From: Molanna angustata
Lineage: Eukaryota; Arthropoda; Insecta; Trichoptera; Molannidae
Assembly: GCA_963576475.1 (NCBI GenBank)
Contig: OY754981.1
Coordinates: 17,946,570 to 18,010,569, forward strand
DNA: 64,000 nucleotides
Direction: 5' to 3'
Positions 11,641-23,350 of this stretch are shown here, piece by piece. How positions within the stretch are numbered: position 1 is the stretch's first letter; each line of letters begins with the position of its first letter. The translations under genes were made by a program, and so were the position numbers. Below the pieces are notes generated by a model. It did no database searches. It worked only from the letters and a program-made list of their open reading frames with translations, and was not told where the DNA came from.

Positions 11641-11914
11641 ATATTATAACATTCCATTGAAGGACCAGTTAAGTTTACAGAAATTACCAATTTTATGTAA
11701 ATTGTTATATCAGTTTTATAGGGAAAGGAATGGAAAGGATTTTAGGAAAGAGAAAGAGGAAAGCTTGCAAAAACACTACTCACCAGAAGCTATAGGTAAT
11801 GTAGGAATATGAATATGAACTTGTTTATTTATTAAAAATCCAGCTAAGTATAAAAATACTGGTAAAGAGATGTTAATTGAGTCATTGGCGTCGTGACTGT
11901 TAATTGAGCATGTT

Positions 11915-12000
11915 CTTGTTGGTTGGAAGAAATTGCCTAATGGCAATAAGCTCGCCAGTGTACAATATATTTGTTTATATTACGTACAGAAAGATGTATA
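11915..12000 (+). repeat. LINE-type 3' tail
   Basis: GTTGGTTGGAAGAAATTGCC, then TAATGGCAATAAGC, matches the 3' UTR of the LINE at 2040-2700. The same tail is found at 35705 and, inverted, at 40230. Confidence 0.55.
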
Positions 12001-12599
12001 AATAAATAACATTAAGTTATTGAGCATAATCTCGTTACTGGTTAGCATGTGTTTACAAATATATTTTTCAATTTTTTTTATGGCTCAAATGTTAAAAAAA
12101 CTATGGATTGACAAAAAATAGCTTGCTGAATGAGTAGAGAATCAAAATGTCACATTCAAAACGCGTAAAATAAAAAAAAGATAAATTAACTGCGTTGATG
12201 TTTTACCGCCAAATCAATGGAATGTAACGGAAATGCAATGTCCGGTACATAATGTTACTTTAAACCTTCTTAACAATGAATCTTGTCCGTATTACGCAAT
12301 CCAGCATAGATAACTAGGTTACTAAAATACCTGGAAAATCCCAACAGTTGATTATCAACTCAAATTGAAGGGCGATGCATTAATTTATAAAAAAAGAGCG
12401 GTATTTTCGGTAGCGGGGACAGAATTCCGGTTTCAACGATATACCTATTATCAAGTTTACACTCGGAAGTGATAATATTTTTTATTCGTTAATTAACTAC
12501 CAAAAATACCAGAATATTTGACAAACTTAAATTAATGATAGCCTTGAAAAGAACATTTTTATGACACAAACAATATTATTTTGAAGAAAAATTATATGA

Positions 12600-12930
12600 A
12601 ATGTTAGTATCAGAGATGCCATTAATTTGATAGCATTCAAAAACAACTGAAGTCACACTTTCTATCCACATAACCACAATTTTTCCTTTTATCCCTCTTC
12701 CTATCTCCTCTCCTATCCTCCATCCAATATACATAGTGTATCTATCTATTTTTTTTTGTTCTTATATATACGAGTACCTACATATATTTTTTTTGTTTTT
12801 ATTTTTATTTTGTATTTTTAATTTATGATTTTTTTTTTCTTTTTTTTATTTGTACTCTTATATTCCTGTAACTGATTGTATTTACCATGGTGGTTGACAA
12901 AACGAAAATGAAAAGTTTTTAATTTTTATT
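12600..12930 (+). pseudogene. LINE 3' end, very degraded
   Basis: A short frame near 12630-12660 reads FKKQLKSHFLST, the usual last residues of LINE polyproteins. A C- and T-rich 3' UTR and an A/T-rich tail follow. Nothing upstream can be aligned by eye. Confidence 0.4.
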
Positions 12931-13193
12931 ATTATTATTTAAATAATTATATTTTGGATAGCGCCGTTATTGACTCAGCCGCATAGGCAGTCAAATGCGA
13001 TTAATTGCATTGGAGTTTCCTCATTTAACTCAGATATTACTGGCATTATCGTCTTAAAACTAAAGACAGGGATAAATTAAAGTTCCTATTGTCATGTAAA
13101 TCATAATATTTGAATATTCTCCCGATAAAAAAATAATTCCAAAAGCACCCGTGATATTTTCGGGATCCTCTCGTTATCCGTTTAATTTGTTAG

Positions 13194-13678
13194 TAGTGAT
13201 ATGCCGGATATCCGTATCCGCGGATAAAGAATGAATATCCGCGAGGGAAAAGAATGATCCCTATCCGTAACCGTAGGTATCCGTTACTTTTTCTGCGGAT
13301 CTTTTACCTTATTAATTTTCAAGACACAGATGAAATTCTACATACTTATAGGTGATTAAGTAGCAATGAAAAACTATCAAACTACATTCATATTATTTTA
13401 TATTTCTTATAATCAAATATTTGGCATCTTTATATTGCAAACATTTATCGTAGTGAGCTACCATACCAATATTACATAACCTAAAGGTACTAATTACCAA
13501 ATATTGTCATGTAAATAGATTGCAACTGAACATCTCAAAATGTTATAAAATTAACTTTGCATGAAATTGACAGGTCACGCGCGCCGACACCGATTGTCAT
13601 AATCTGTATCCGTATCCGCGGATCTTGACACCAAATATCCGTATTCGGATTCGTTTTTAACGATCCGGCACATCACTA
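13194..13678. mobile_element. hAT-type MITE (485 bp) with 8-bp target duplication
   Basis: The ends are inverted: TAGTGATATGCCGGAT on the left, and ATCCGGCACATCACTA on the right (reverse complement TAGTGATGTGCCGGAT). The 8-bp duplication TTTGTTAG flanks both sides (13186-13193 and 13679-13686). Subterminal 'TATCCG' and 'CCGCGGAT' motifs repeat near both ends, as expected for transposase-binding sites. No coding capacity is present. Confidence 0.9.
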
Positions 13679-14263
13679 TTTGTTAGATTTATAAGTATAA
13701 TTTACCAAAAATTTTGTTAAATATGATGCCAACACTTTTGACTGTTTTAGATTTTAAAATTTGTGTCTTGTTTTTTAAAATAAGTTCTAATTAATATTGC
13801 CATCTGTTTCGCGCTAGTCAACTCGTACAAAATATATGGCGGGACAAACCTCAATACGAGAAGTGGGGAACAACTCGCTAAAAAATTTCAGTACCTGTGT
13901 GGCCTTAATTGTTGCCTTTACGGAATGAATTTTAAGAAGTATATAATATGGTCAGTATTATGTATTTAGTTCCACTCATTAGGTTCGTTTGTATTAAAAT
14001 AACGACTGCTTTAATGGATCGGCAGGGCTACTCATGAAGTTGATTAAAATAGGATTTAGATCAGCTTCAGACTTTTGATATCTTTGAGGATTAAAATTAA
14101 TTGAATAATTCAATAAATTTATACAAAAATTGATGACAATTGCATTCTAAACATTGAGCTTAACATTTTTTTATGATTCAATGAAGAGTAATAAAAGATT
14201 AGATTATAAAACGTTTTAAGAATGTGTCATGAGTAGCCCCCCCTGTTCAGTTCTGAGATGTCG

Positions 14264-14395
14264 TATGATAAAAAAAGGCATTTTTCAGTTAGTCAATTCC
14301 TAGTCGTAATAAAAAGGTATTTTTCATAATCTATTCCTAGTCGTAATAAAATGGCATTTTTCATAGTCTATTTCTAGTCGTAATAAAAATCTCAA
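14264..14395. repeat. Tandem repeat, about 37 bp, three units
   Basis: The unit TCGTAATAAAAAGGTATTTT, then TCATAATCTATTCCTAG, is repeated about three times with small differences. Confidence 0.75.
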
Positions 14396-15134
14396 CCACA
14401 ATAGTAAGAGCATAATCCATTAATCATTGACACGACTTTTACTCTTGGTATTCAAGTCGATAATTTTATAAATGATTTTATGTTTCGGTCCCCGTGTCAT
14501 AGTCTCTGGGGTCGATTGTTTAATAATTATTATTAGGAGAGAGATTATTTAAAATTATCTTGCTCCTTTATAACTTTACACACTAGTTTGTTAGAAGAAA
14601 TTGCCATTTGGCCATATATATGACGCTATTTAGTTATATAAAATAATGAGCGTTTTGTGAATCAAATAGACATATATATTATAAGTATGCAATATGAAAT
14701 GTGCAAGCATCCAATGAATGGAGACTCAATATTTTATAATAAAGAAATCCGGCTTTATTCGAAGATCTTGACCTAAATGGTCAATGCAACATAAGTACAT
14801 AAGTGTAATGGATAATGTTGTAAATGTTGTAATAAATTTCATCTCAACATCTTTTGTATTTCAATTTCATTTCAACACTGAAAGGATACGGCTTCTTTTT
14901 CTTCCTATGTTCCTCCAATATCGATTACCACTTAAGAGTACTTTATCTCCAGCGTCTCGAAACGGCTCCTCCACGGTCCTTATCCTAGTCCATTCCATAT
15001 ACCTGCCGACACCCCCTGTTCCCCTCGATTTTGGTCACGGTTACATGTTTCGCGAAAAAACTTTTTTCTCCTCATTATATATTTATTTATTTAGATACCT
15101 ATTTATTTATTTATTTATTAACTATTGCTTCTTC

Positions 15135-15290
15135 TAAAAAGTTGCCACATTCTGGAGACTTGTGATATTTATCGTCTCACAGATCCAAACTGAAAACACA
15201 ATTAAAAACTGTGTTTCCACCGGGAATCGAACCCTGGACCTTTGGATCAGCAGTCAGATACCTAACCAACTGAGCCACAAAGGCCGACAA
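15135..15290 (-). repeat. tRNA-headed SINE, second family (-)
   Basis: The reverse complement begins GTCGGCCTTTGTGGCTCAGT, with A-box TGGCTCAGTTGG. It then has a B-box-like GGTTCGATTCCCGGTGGAAA and the CAGTTTGGATCTGTGAGACG body. This is the best preserved head of the second SINE family. The similarity to a tRNA is clear, but the body shows it is a SINE. Confidence 0.7.
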
Positions 15291-15302
15291 TAATATAATG
15301 AT

Positions 15303-15850
15303 ATAATGGGGAGTTATGAATATGCAATTTTAAGGTAATTTTTTATTGCACATTATCAACTAGTATCATGCGGAGTTGTATTCTGAAAGTTTCATCACAA
15401 TGTATCTGTGTCTGTATGCTGTGTACTACATATATGCTAGGTACGGCGTATTTATTCTGCTTTATCGATTATAGACTAAAATACTCAATCGATTATTTTC
15501 AAATTTTGCAAATTTGTATTTCTAATACTCGCTTATAACCCCATTAGATTTTGAAGGATATTTGATTAATGCTTTTCTTTCTTTTTACTGTCAAATATTT
15601 CAAAGTGACCCCAAGCATAGGAAATACAAATTTGATATATTTATTTTCAAATTTCTAAAAAGGCCCATCCCTTTCATAAAATGACATTGAAGAATTAAGT
15701 ATCAAGTTTTCATGATAAAATATTTAAATCAAAAATAATTAATCTAACTAATTTCATGAAAATGCTGAAAATTTTCCATACAAATTTTGAATATTTTGTG
15801 GATTGACTTGGTAGTGAGAGTATAACGTTGGCCACAACCCACTTGTTTAT
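15303..15850 (-). repeat. Dispersed repeat of about 530 bp, copy 2
   Basis: GGGGAGTTATGAATATGC...CAACTAGTATCATGCGGAG...TTCATCACAATGTAT through to GTTGGCCACAACCCACTTG is the diverged inverse of 1127-1660. Confidence 0.7.
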
Positions 15851-16189
15851 AATAGTTTATGAAAAACAAAATATTCGCAAAATTCAACACAAAACATCTC
15901 AACGCACAGTTAGACAAAGTACCTACCTACCGTTATAATAGTTTGAATAGGAGAACCAATACATGCATAAATGATAACAAATTAAATATTTCTTATACTT
16001 AGTAGTTATTAATAGGTTGAATAATAGGTTTAATTATTAATAGGATTATAGAATAATTATTAATAGTATAGGATTAGGATTAATAGGTTGTAGCTTCGTC
16101 TTCAAACTTCAAATTATGTCTTCGAACACCAATTAGAAGCCACTAATATTAATATTGAAATATTATCTATTCATATAATGTTTTAAAAC

Positions 16190-16711
16190 TCATCTATAAA
16201 TTGAATCCTTCTTTTGGGCCGCAATCCTTAGATTGGTTTGGGCTACAATCCTTAGATTGGTTTGGGCCACAATCCTTAGATTGGTTCGGGCTACAATTCT
16301 TAGATTGGTTTGTGTCACAATCCTTTGATTGGTTTGGGCCACAGTCCTAAGATTAGTTTGCACCAAGCTCTTCAATTTTATTATCTTTATTGTCTTGTCC
16401 GCCAGTATCCTCATCTCTTGGCTCGTGATGGTTGCTACATCGCATATCATTGATCCATATAACTTGAAATACAAATAGGTAAAAAATAATTTGTAAAAAT
16501 ATCTAGCAATAACTTTCTTCTCTGGGCGGCGGTGGGCGACGTCTGGTCTCAGCGTGGTGATAATAAGCCAAGGATAGAATATATGGGTAGGCTGGATCTT
16601 AATTTTCACACATTGGTGAAAACCCGTGTTTCTCGACATAAAATATTTCAGTGCAATGTTAGGCAAATCAACAAAGTCGTGATACTTGAGAGAACTTTTA
16701 GGCCGCGGCAA
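16190..16711 (-). other. 173-codon open frame ending in 8-residue repeats
   Basis: The frame ends in about six tandem copies of an octapeptide like AQTNLRIV, encoded by a 24-bp DNA repeat (about 16215-16365). The first 120 residues are mixed and resemble no family I know. The start MPRPKSSLKYHD has no visible promoter or splice support. It could be an exon, a transposon fragment or chance. A shorter frame lies opposite (16532-16717, +). Confidence 0.25.
16215..16365. repeat. 24-bp tandem repeat, about 6 units
   Basis: The unit is close to GGGCTACAATCCTTAGATTG, then GTTT, with increasing divergence toward 16365. Confidence 0.85.
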
Positions 16712-18119
16712 GATTAAAAGAAAAACATATTTATTGAACGCATTGATAAGAACAACGATTATGCGAAAAAAATGTATAACATAATGAAGTGTCTTTCGAA
16801 GCTTTCGACAAAAAATACTGCAGGAGACTGGTATAAAAATATTGTATATCTAACTACTTTTTAAGCCAAAAATAGGAAAAAAAATATTTGCGTCTACAAA
16901 ATAAATAAAGACATTGACCATAAATCCCGTCGAAGCAGGCTTAGCGAAATAGTCATAAGTCGTAAATCATGAAGGTATGTCATAAATATTATAATAATTA
17001 CTAGCTTTTATGTCCCGCCGTTGGCCAAGAATGTAAAATTGTGAAGAAATAAGCAATCGTTTTTTATAAAATTGTCACCCAATTATTTTGCAATATCGGA
17101 CTATGAAAAGTTGTTTGAAATTTGATTGAGTTTAAGCATTGTAAAATGTTCAAGTGATGGCCACAACCCATTCTTTTTTATATATTGCTATAAAGTGTGA
17201 ATGAAGTATAATATACAATTTCTGCACGCATGGACTATGCGAAATGGTTTTAAATATATGACTATTTATCAACGTTGTAAAGAGATTGGTTTGGCCACAA
17301 CCCCCATTTTTAAATATTATCATCGAAAACAAATTGTAATATGTACCTATTGAAAATTTAGTAATTTTGGATGTTGGAATGTGGTTAAAATTTGATTAAA
17401 TCATGTACCGAAAAGATCTAGCGTTGGTCACATCCCATTCGTTTTTATATTTTTTCATCAAGTGTGCATTATATTTTTGCACAATTAGAGTGATAGACTT
17501 AAAATTGACACAAAAGTCTACATTAACGAAGAAGAAGAAGACTTAAACTATAGTAAATAGTTTTTAATTTGAATATAAACGTTGTGAAGAGTTCAGTAAT
17601 GGCCACAACCCCCATTCTTTAAATATCGTCAACGAAATCAAATATGAAGGTGTTGAAAATTATTCAAAATAGGATGATATAAATGGTTTAAATTTGATTA
17701 AACAAAAGTATTGAAAAGATTCTAGTGCAGGTTACATCGTCACATCCCACATCCCATTCGTTTTTACAAATGTATTTTCATCAAGTGTGCATATCGTTAA
17801 TAATATTTCTGCACAATAGACTATTAGACTTAAAACTAACCCAAAAGTCTAAATAAAAAAGAGAAGAATAAGTATAAGACTATAAGAAATAGTTTGTATA
17901 AAAAACTATCCCAATGGTCTACATAAAATAAGAAAACATACACAAAATAGAAGAATTAGACTATTGGAAATAGATTGTATAAAAACTGACTAAAAGATTA
18001 ATCTATAGAAAATAGTTTTGTATAAAATTCAACAAAGAAAACGAAGAAAAAGACTAAAGGAAATAGTTTGTGTAAAAACTGTAAAGTTTACATAAAATTA
18101 AGAAGAAAAATAATTAGAC

Positions 18120-18298
18120 TCCATGAACCGTCGCTTCAGACCCTTCAGTACCTCCCGTCCCTTCAATCCATCATTACGTCCCTTTCAATCAGGCCCTTCA
18201 GTACCTCCCGTCCCTTCAGGCCCTTTTATACTTCCCATCCCTTCAGGCCCTTTAGTGCATCCCATACCTTCATTGCATCCCGTCCCTTCAGTCGCTTA
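18120..18298. repeat. CCCTTCAG-type minisatellite, array 1
   Basis: Degenerate units resemble CCCGTCCCTTCAGGCCCTTC plus AGTACCT (about 27 bp). Equivalent arrays occur at 19277-19452 and 22553-22748. Frames reading RPFSTSRPF are translations of the repeat. Confidence 0.85.
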
Positions 18299-18302
18299 AG
18301 AA

Positions 18303-18675
18303 ATGTTTAAATCCAGAAACCATCCTGGAAGAACCGCGAAGAGATGAAAGGACCTTCTTTTCCCAGGATACTCCACCTTCAAAGGTAAAATGACTAAATA
18401 CACGAAGAAGAAGAAGAAAAAAGTTTAAATCCAGATACCTGCGAAGATATGGAAGGAAAATTGGACCTTCTTCTCCCAGGATAGTCCTCCTTCATAGGTA
18501 AAATGACCAAATGCACGATTAAGAAGAAGAAGAAGAAAAAAGTTTAAATCCAGAAATCTGCGAAGAGATGGAAGGACAGTCGGACCTTCTTTTCCCAGGA
18601 TATTCCCCCTTCATAGGTAAAATGACAAAATACACGAAGAAGAAGAAGAATAAGAAAAAAGTTTAAATCCAGAAA
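18303..18675. repeat. About 120-bp minisatellite, array 1
   Basis: Each unit reads roughly GTTTAAATCCAGAAACC...TGCGAAGAGATGGAAGGACA...CTTCTTTTCCCAGGATA...ATAGGTAAAATGACCAAATA, then a (GAA)n run. There are about three units here. The LFLLLRVFGHFTYEG-like frames are repeat translations. Confidence 0.85.
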
Positions 18676-19276
18676 CCATCCCGGGCATACGCTCGACAAT
18701 TCACCAAAGTTTCATTTTAATCGGACAAACGGTTTAGGAGTACATCGCATACATGCATAAATAAACAAATAAATTATTCAAAATAGGATGATATAAATGG
18801 TTTAAATTTTAATTAAACAAAAGTATTGAAAAGATTCTAGTGCAGGTTACATCGTCACATCCCACATCCCATTCGTTTTTACATATGTATTTTCATCAAG
18901 TGTGCATATCGTTAATAATATTTCTGCACAATAGACTATTAGACTTAAAACTAACCCAAAAGTCTAAATAAAAAAGAGAATAATAAGTATAAGACTATAA
19001 GAAATAGTTTGTATAAAAAACTATTTCAATGGTCTACATAAAATAAGAAAAAATACATAAAATAGAAGAATTAGACTATTGGAAATAGATTGTATAAAAA
19101 CTGACTAAAAGGTCTACATAAAAGAAGAAGAAGATTAATCCATAGGAAATAGTTTTGTATAAAATTCACCAAAGTTCTACATAAAATAAGAAAACGAAGA
19201 AAAAGACTAAAGGAAATAGTTTGTGTTAAAACTGTAAAGTCTACATAAAATTAAGAAGAAAAAGAATTAGACTCCA

Positions 19277-19452
19277 TAAACCGTCGCTTCAGACCCTTCA
19301 GTACCTCCCATCCCTTCAATCCATCATTACGTCCCTTCCAATCAGGCCCTTCAGTACCTCCCGTCCCTTCAGGCCCTTTTATACCTCCCATCCCTTCAGG
19401 CCCTTTAGTGCATCCCTTCCCTTCATTACATCCCGTCCCTTCAGCCGCTTAA
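19277..19452. repeat. CCCTTCAG-type minisatellite, array 2
   Basis: This is the internal-duplication counterpart of 18120-18298, with the same roughly 27-bp degenerate units. Confidence 0.85.
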
Positions 19453-19454
19453 GA

Positions 19455-20100
19455 AAAGTTTAAATCCAGAAACCATCCTGGAAGAACCGCGAAGAGATGA
19501 AAGGACCTTCTTTTCCCAGGATACTCCACCTTCAAAGGTAAAATGAATAAATACACGAAGAAGAAGAAGAAAAAAGTTTAAATCCAGATACCTGCGAAGA
19601 TATGGAAGGAAAATTGGACCTTCTTCTCCCAGGATAGTCCACCTTCATAGGTAAAATGACCAAATGCACGATGAAGAAGAAAAAGAAGAAGAAGAAAAAA
19701 GTTTATATCCAAAAACCGTCTTGGAAGACTTGCGAAGAGTTGGAAGAACAGTTGGACCTTCTTCTCCCAGGATTCTCCAACTTCATAGGTAAAATGACCA
19801 AAAATACATGAAGAAGAAGAAGAAGAAGAAAAAAGTTTAAATCCAGAAACCTGCGAAGAGATGGAAGGACGATTGGAACTTCTTCTCCCAGGTTAGTCCA
19901 CCTTCATAGGTAAAATGACCAAATACACGATGAAGAAGAAGAAAAAAGTTTAAATCCAGGAACCGTCCTGGAAGATCTGCGAAGAGATGGAGAGACAGTC
20001 GGACCTTCGTTTCCCAGGATATTCCGCTTTCATTGGTAAAATGACCAAATACACGAAGAAGAAGAAGAATAAGAAGAAAAAAATTTAAATCCAGAAACCA
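19455..20100. repeat. About 120-bp minisatellite, array 2
   Basis: About five to six units of the same 120-bp repeat with (GAA)n spacers. The array is longer than array 1, so unit number has changed since duplication. A tail with ATCGGACAAACGGTTTAGGA follows. Confidence 0.85.
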
Positions 20101-21629
20101 TCCCGGGCATACGCTCGACAATTCACCAAAGTTTCATTGTAATCGGACAAACGGTTTAGGAGCACATAGCATACATGCATCCATACATAAATAAATAAAT
20201 AAAATAATTTTCCTATAGGAAATCAGTATATTGTTGATTTGTAAGTAAATAGTATTAGGTAGGTACCTACCTACAACAATGTTCTAAATAAATTCGATTC
20301 ATAACAAATTTTATTTGAATATCAGAATCTTTCCGTAACCATAGTAACCATCGAACATATAAAATATTACTATCAAATGGGCTCGATACATTTTTTTTGG
20401 ATATGTAGGTAGGTACCTACATTGGTTTGTTCGAAGCCACAAAAACGAAAATTGTCCAAAATATCAAATATTACATACAAATTATGCAATTTTATTATGC
20501 CTATATCTTTACTAATAATTAACAGACTTTTACAATATATGTCTTAAAACTTGCTGTAATGTCTTGTGTTTCATTTTATTATTTCATATTCACATTTATT
20601 TCAAAGGTATATTATTTTACAGAACATATTCATTCGGTAGGAAAATTAAATATCGTATGAAAAGATATTAAAATGGCGGGGTTATATGTACATTTGTACA
20701 AAACGCTTACTTTAAAAATAAGTTAAACATTATAATTAGACAAAATATTCACCATGTTTTTCACTTAAAAGCTAAGTTATACTTCAAAATATATTTTTTT
20801 CGTGTAAATACGTACTTGTAACTTTTAAACTAACAGATATTTGCGTGCAAAATGTACACTTTTTTGACAGATATGACTTGGAAAATTTTGTATGAAAAAA
20901 ATAATTATTGAAATATTTTTAAAATTCAGCATTTTTATCGCATTATTTTTAGCGTGACACTGCATCAGGTATACTGGTACATGTTCGCACATAAATTAGA
21001 TTTTTAGATGCTCTTGGTTTTTCAAAAGGCGTGAGACAAACACACACACACACAGACACTTTGATTGCTTTATTACTTTAGACTAGCTTTTATGTCCCGC
21101 CGTTGGCCAAGAATGTAAAATTGTGAAGGAATAAGCAATCGTTTTTATAATATTGTCACCCAATTATTTTGCAAAATCGGACCATGAAAAGTGGTTTGAA
21201 ATTTGATTGAGTTTGAGCATTGTAAAATGTTCGTGATGGCCACAACCCATGCTTTTTTATATATTGCTATAAAGTGTGAATGAAGTATAATATATAATTT
21301 CTGCTGGCATGGACTATGCGTAATGGTTTTAAATATGACTGTTTATCAACGTTGTAAAGAGATTGGTTTGGCCACAACCCCCATTTTTATATATTATCAT
21401 CGAAAACAAATTGTAATATGTACATATAAAAAAAAATTAGTAATTTTGGATGTTGGAATGTGGTTAAAATTTGATTAAATAATGCGTACTGAAAAGATCT
21501 AGTGTTGGTCACATCCCATTCGTTTTTATATTTTTTCATCAAGTGTGCATTATATTTTTGCACAATTAGACTGATAGACTTAAAATTGACACAAAAGTCT
21601 ACATTAACGAAGAAGAAGACTTAAACTAT

Positions 21630-21706
<77 letters not shown>

Positions 21707-21731
21707 AAACACACGCACGCACACACACACA

Positions 21732-21762
<31 letters not shown>

Positions 21763-21797
21763 CCTCACACACACAAACACACATACAAACACACCCT

Positions 21798-21828
<31 letters not shown>

Positions 21829-21955
21829 CCTCACACACACACACACACACAAACATATGTAACTTCTAACTCTAGTATGTAATCAACATTGTATTGTATT
21901 GTATTGTTTATAATAAATAAATAAATAAATAAAAGAAATAAATAAATAAATAAAT
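21630..21955. repeat. (CA)n tract plus (TAAA)n tail, insertion absent from copy 1
   Basis: About 220 bp of interrupted CA repeat is followed by GTAATCAACATTGTATTGTA and a (TAAA)n run. Copy 1 reads straight through the same site (about 17557) without it. The tail suggests a retroposed 3' end. Confidence 0.85.
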
Positions 21956-22552
21956 AGTAAATAGTTTATAATTTAAATATAAACGTTGTGAAGAGTTCAG
22001 TAATGGCCAAAACCCCCATTCTTTAAATATCGTCAACGAAATAAAATATGAAAGCGTTGAAAATTATTCAAAATAGGATGATATAAATGGTTAAAATTTG
22101 ATTAAACAAAAGTATTGAAAAGATTCTAGTGCAGATTACACCGTCACATCCCATTCGTTTTTACATATGTATTTTCATCAAGTGTGCATATTGTTAATAA
22201 TATTTCTGCACAAAAGACCAGTAGACTTAAAACTAACCCAAAAGTCTAAATAAAAAAGAGAAGAATAAGTATAAGACTATAAGAAATAGTTTGTATAAAA
22301 AACTATCCCAATGGTCTACATAAAATAAGAAAAAATACATAAAATAGAAGAATTATTTGAAATAGATTGTATAAAAACAGACTAAAAGGTCTTCACAAAA
22401 GAAGAAGAAGATTAATCTATAGGAAATAGTTTATATAAAATTCACCAAAGTTCTACATAAAATAAGAAAACGAAGCAAAAGACCAAAGGAAATAGTTTGT
22501 GTAAAAACTGTAAGGTCTACATAAAATTAAGAAGAAAAAGAATTAGACTCCA

Positions 22553-22748
22553 TGAACCGTCGCTTCAGACCCTTCAGAACCTCCCGTCCCTTCAGGCCCT
22601 TCAGTACCTCCCGTCCCTTCAATCCATCATTACGTCCCTACCAATCAGGCCCTTCAGTACCTCCCGTCCCTTCAGGACCTTTTATACCTCCCGTCCCTTC
22701 AGGCCCTTTAGTGCATCCCTTCCCTTCATTACATCCCGTCCCTTCAGT
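22553..22748. repeat. CCCTTCAG-type minisatellite, array 3
   Basis: Copy-2 counterpart of the arrays at 18120 and 19277, with one extra unit near 22590-22620. Confidence 0.85.
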
Positions 22749-22754
22749 CGGTTA

Positions 22755-23350
22755 AGAAAAGTTAAATCTAAAAACCATCCTGGAAGAACCGCGAAGAGAT
22801 GAAAGGACCTTCTTTTCCCAGGATACTCCACCTTCAAAGGTAATATGACTAAATACACGAAGAAGAAGAAGAAAAAAGTTTAAATCCAGATACCTGCGAA
22901 GATATGGAAGGAAAATTGGATGAAGAAGAAAAAGAAGAAGAAGAAAAAAGTCTATATCCAAAAACCGTCTTGGAAGACTTGTGAAGAGTTGGAAGGACAG
23001 TTGGACCTTCTTCTCCCAGGATTCTCCAACTTCATAGGTAAAATGACCAAAAATACACGAAGAAGAAGAAGAAGAAGAAAAAAGTTCAAATCCAGAAACC
23101 TGCGAAGAGATGGAAAGACAATTGTAGCTTCTTCTCCCAGGTTAGTCCCCCTTCTAAGGTAAAATGACCAAATACACGATCAAGAAGAAGAAGAAAAAAG
23201 TTTAAATCCACAAACCGTCCTGGAAGACCTGCGAAGAGATGGAGGGACAGTCGGACCTTCTTTTCCCAGAATACTCCCCCTTCATAGGTGAAATGACCAA
23301 ATACACGAAGAAGAAGAAGAATAAGAAAAAAGTTTAAATCCAGAAACCAT
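22755..23350. repeat. About 120-bp minisatellite, array 3
   Basis: About five units of the 120-bp repeat with (GAA)n spacers. One unit is cut short near 22920, where the GAAAATTGGA sequence jumps directly into a GAA run. Confidence 0.85.

Larger units (their letters stand above)
17001..21082. repeat. Tandem segmental duplication, copy 1 (about 4.1 kb)
   Basis: It starts CTAGCTTTTATGTCCCGCCG and ends GATTGCTTTATTACTTTAGA, directly abutting copy 2, which starts with the same words at 21083. The first 3.2 kb is a repeat element full of 'GGCCACAACCC' modules and minisatellites. The last 0.9 kb (about 20195-21082) is ordinary-looking AT-rich sequence. Copy 1 contains a further internal duplication: about 17660-18768 is repeated as 18771-20178. 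Confidence 0.9.

Noticed and set aside
15225..15290. Functional tRNA gene on the minus strand
   Set aside because: It is attached to a SINE body shared with 9417, 51780 and 61425.
21604..21852. Cys/Val-rich 82-codon minus-strand frame
   Set aside because: It is a translation of the (CA)n tract and has no gene features.
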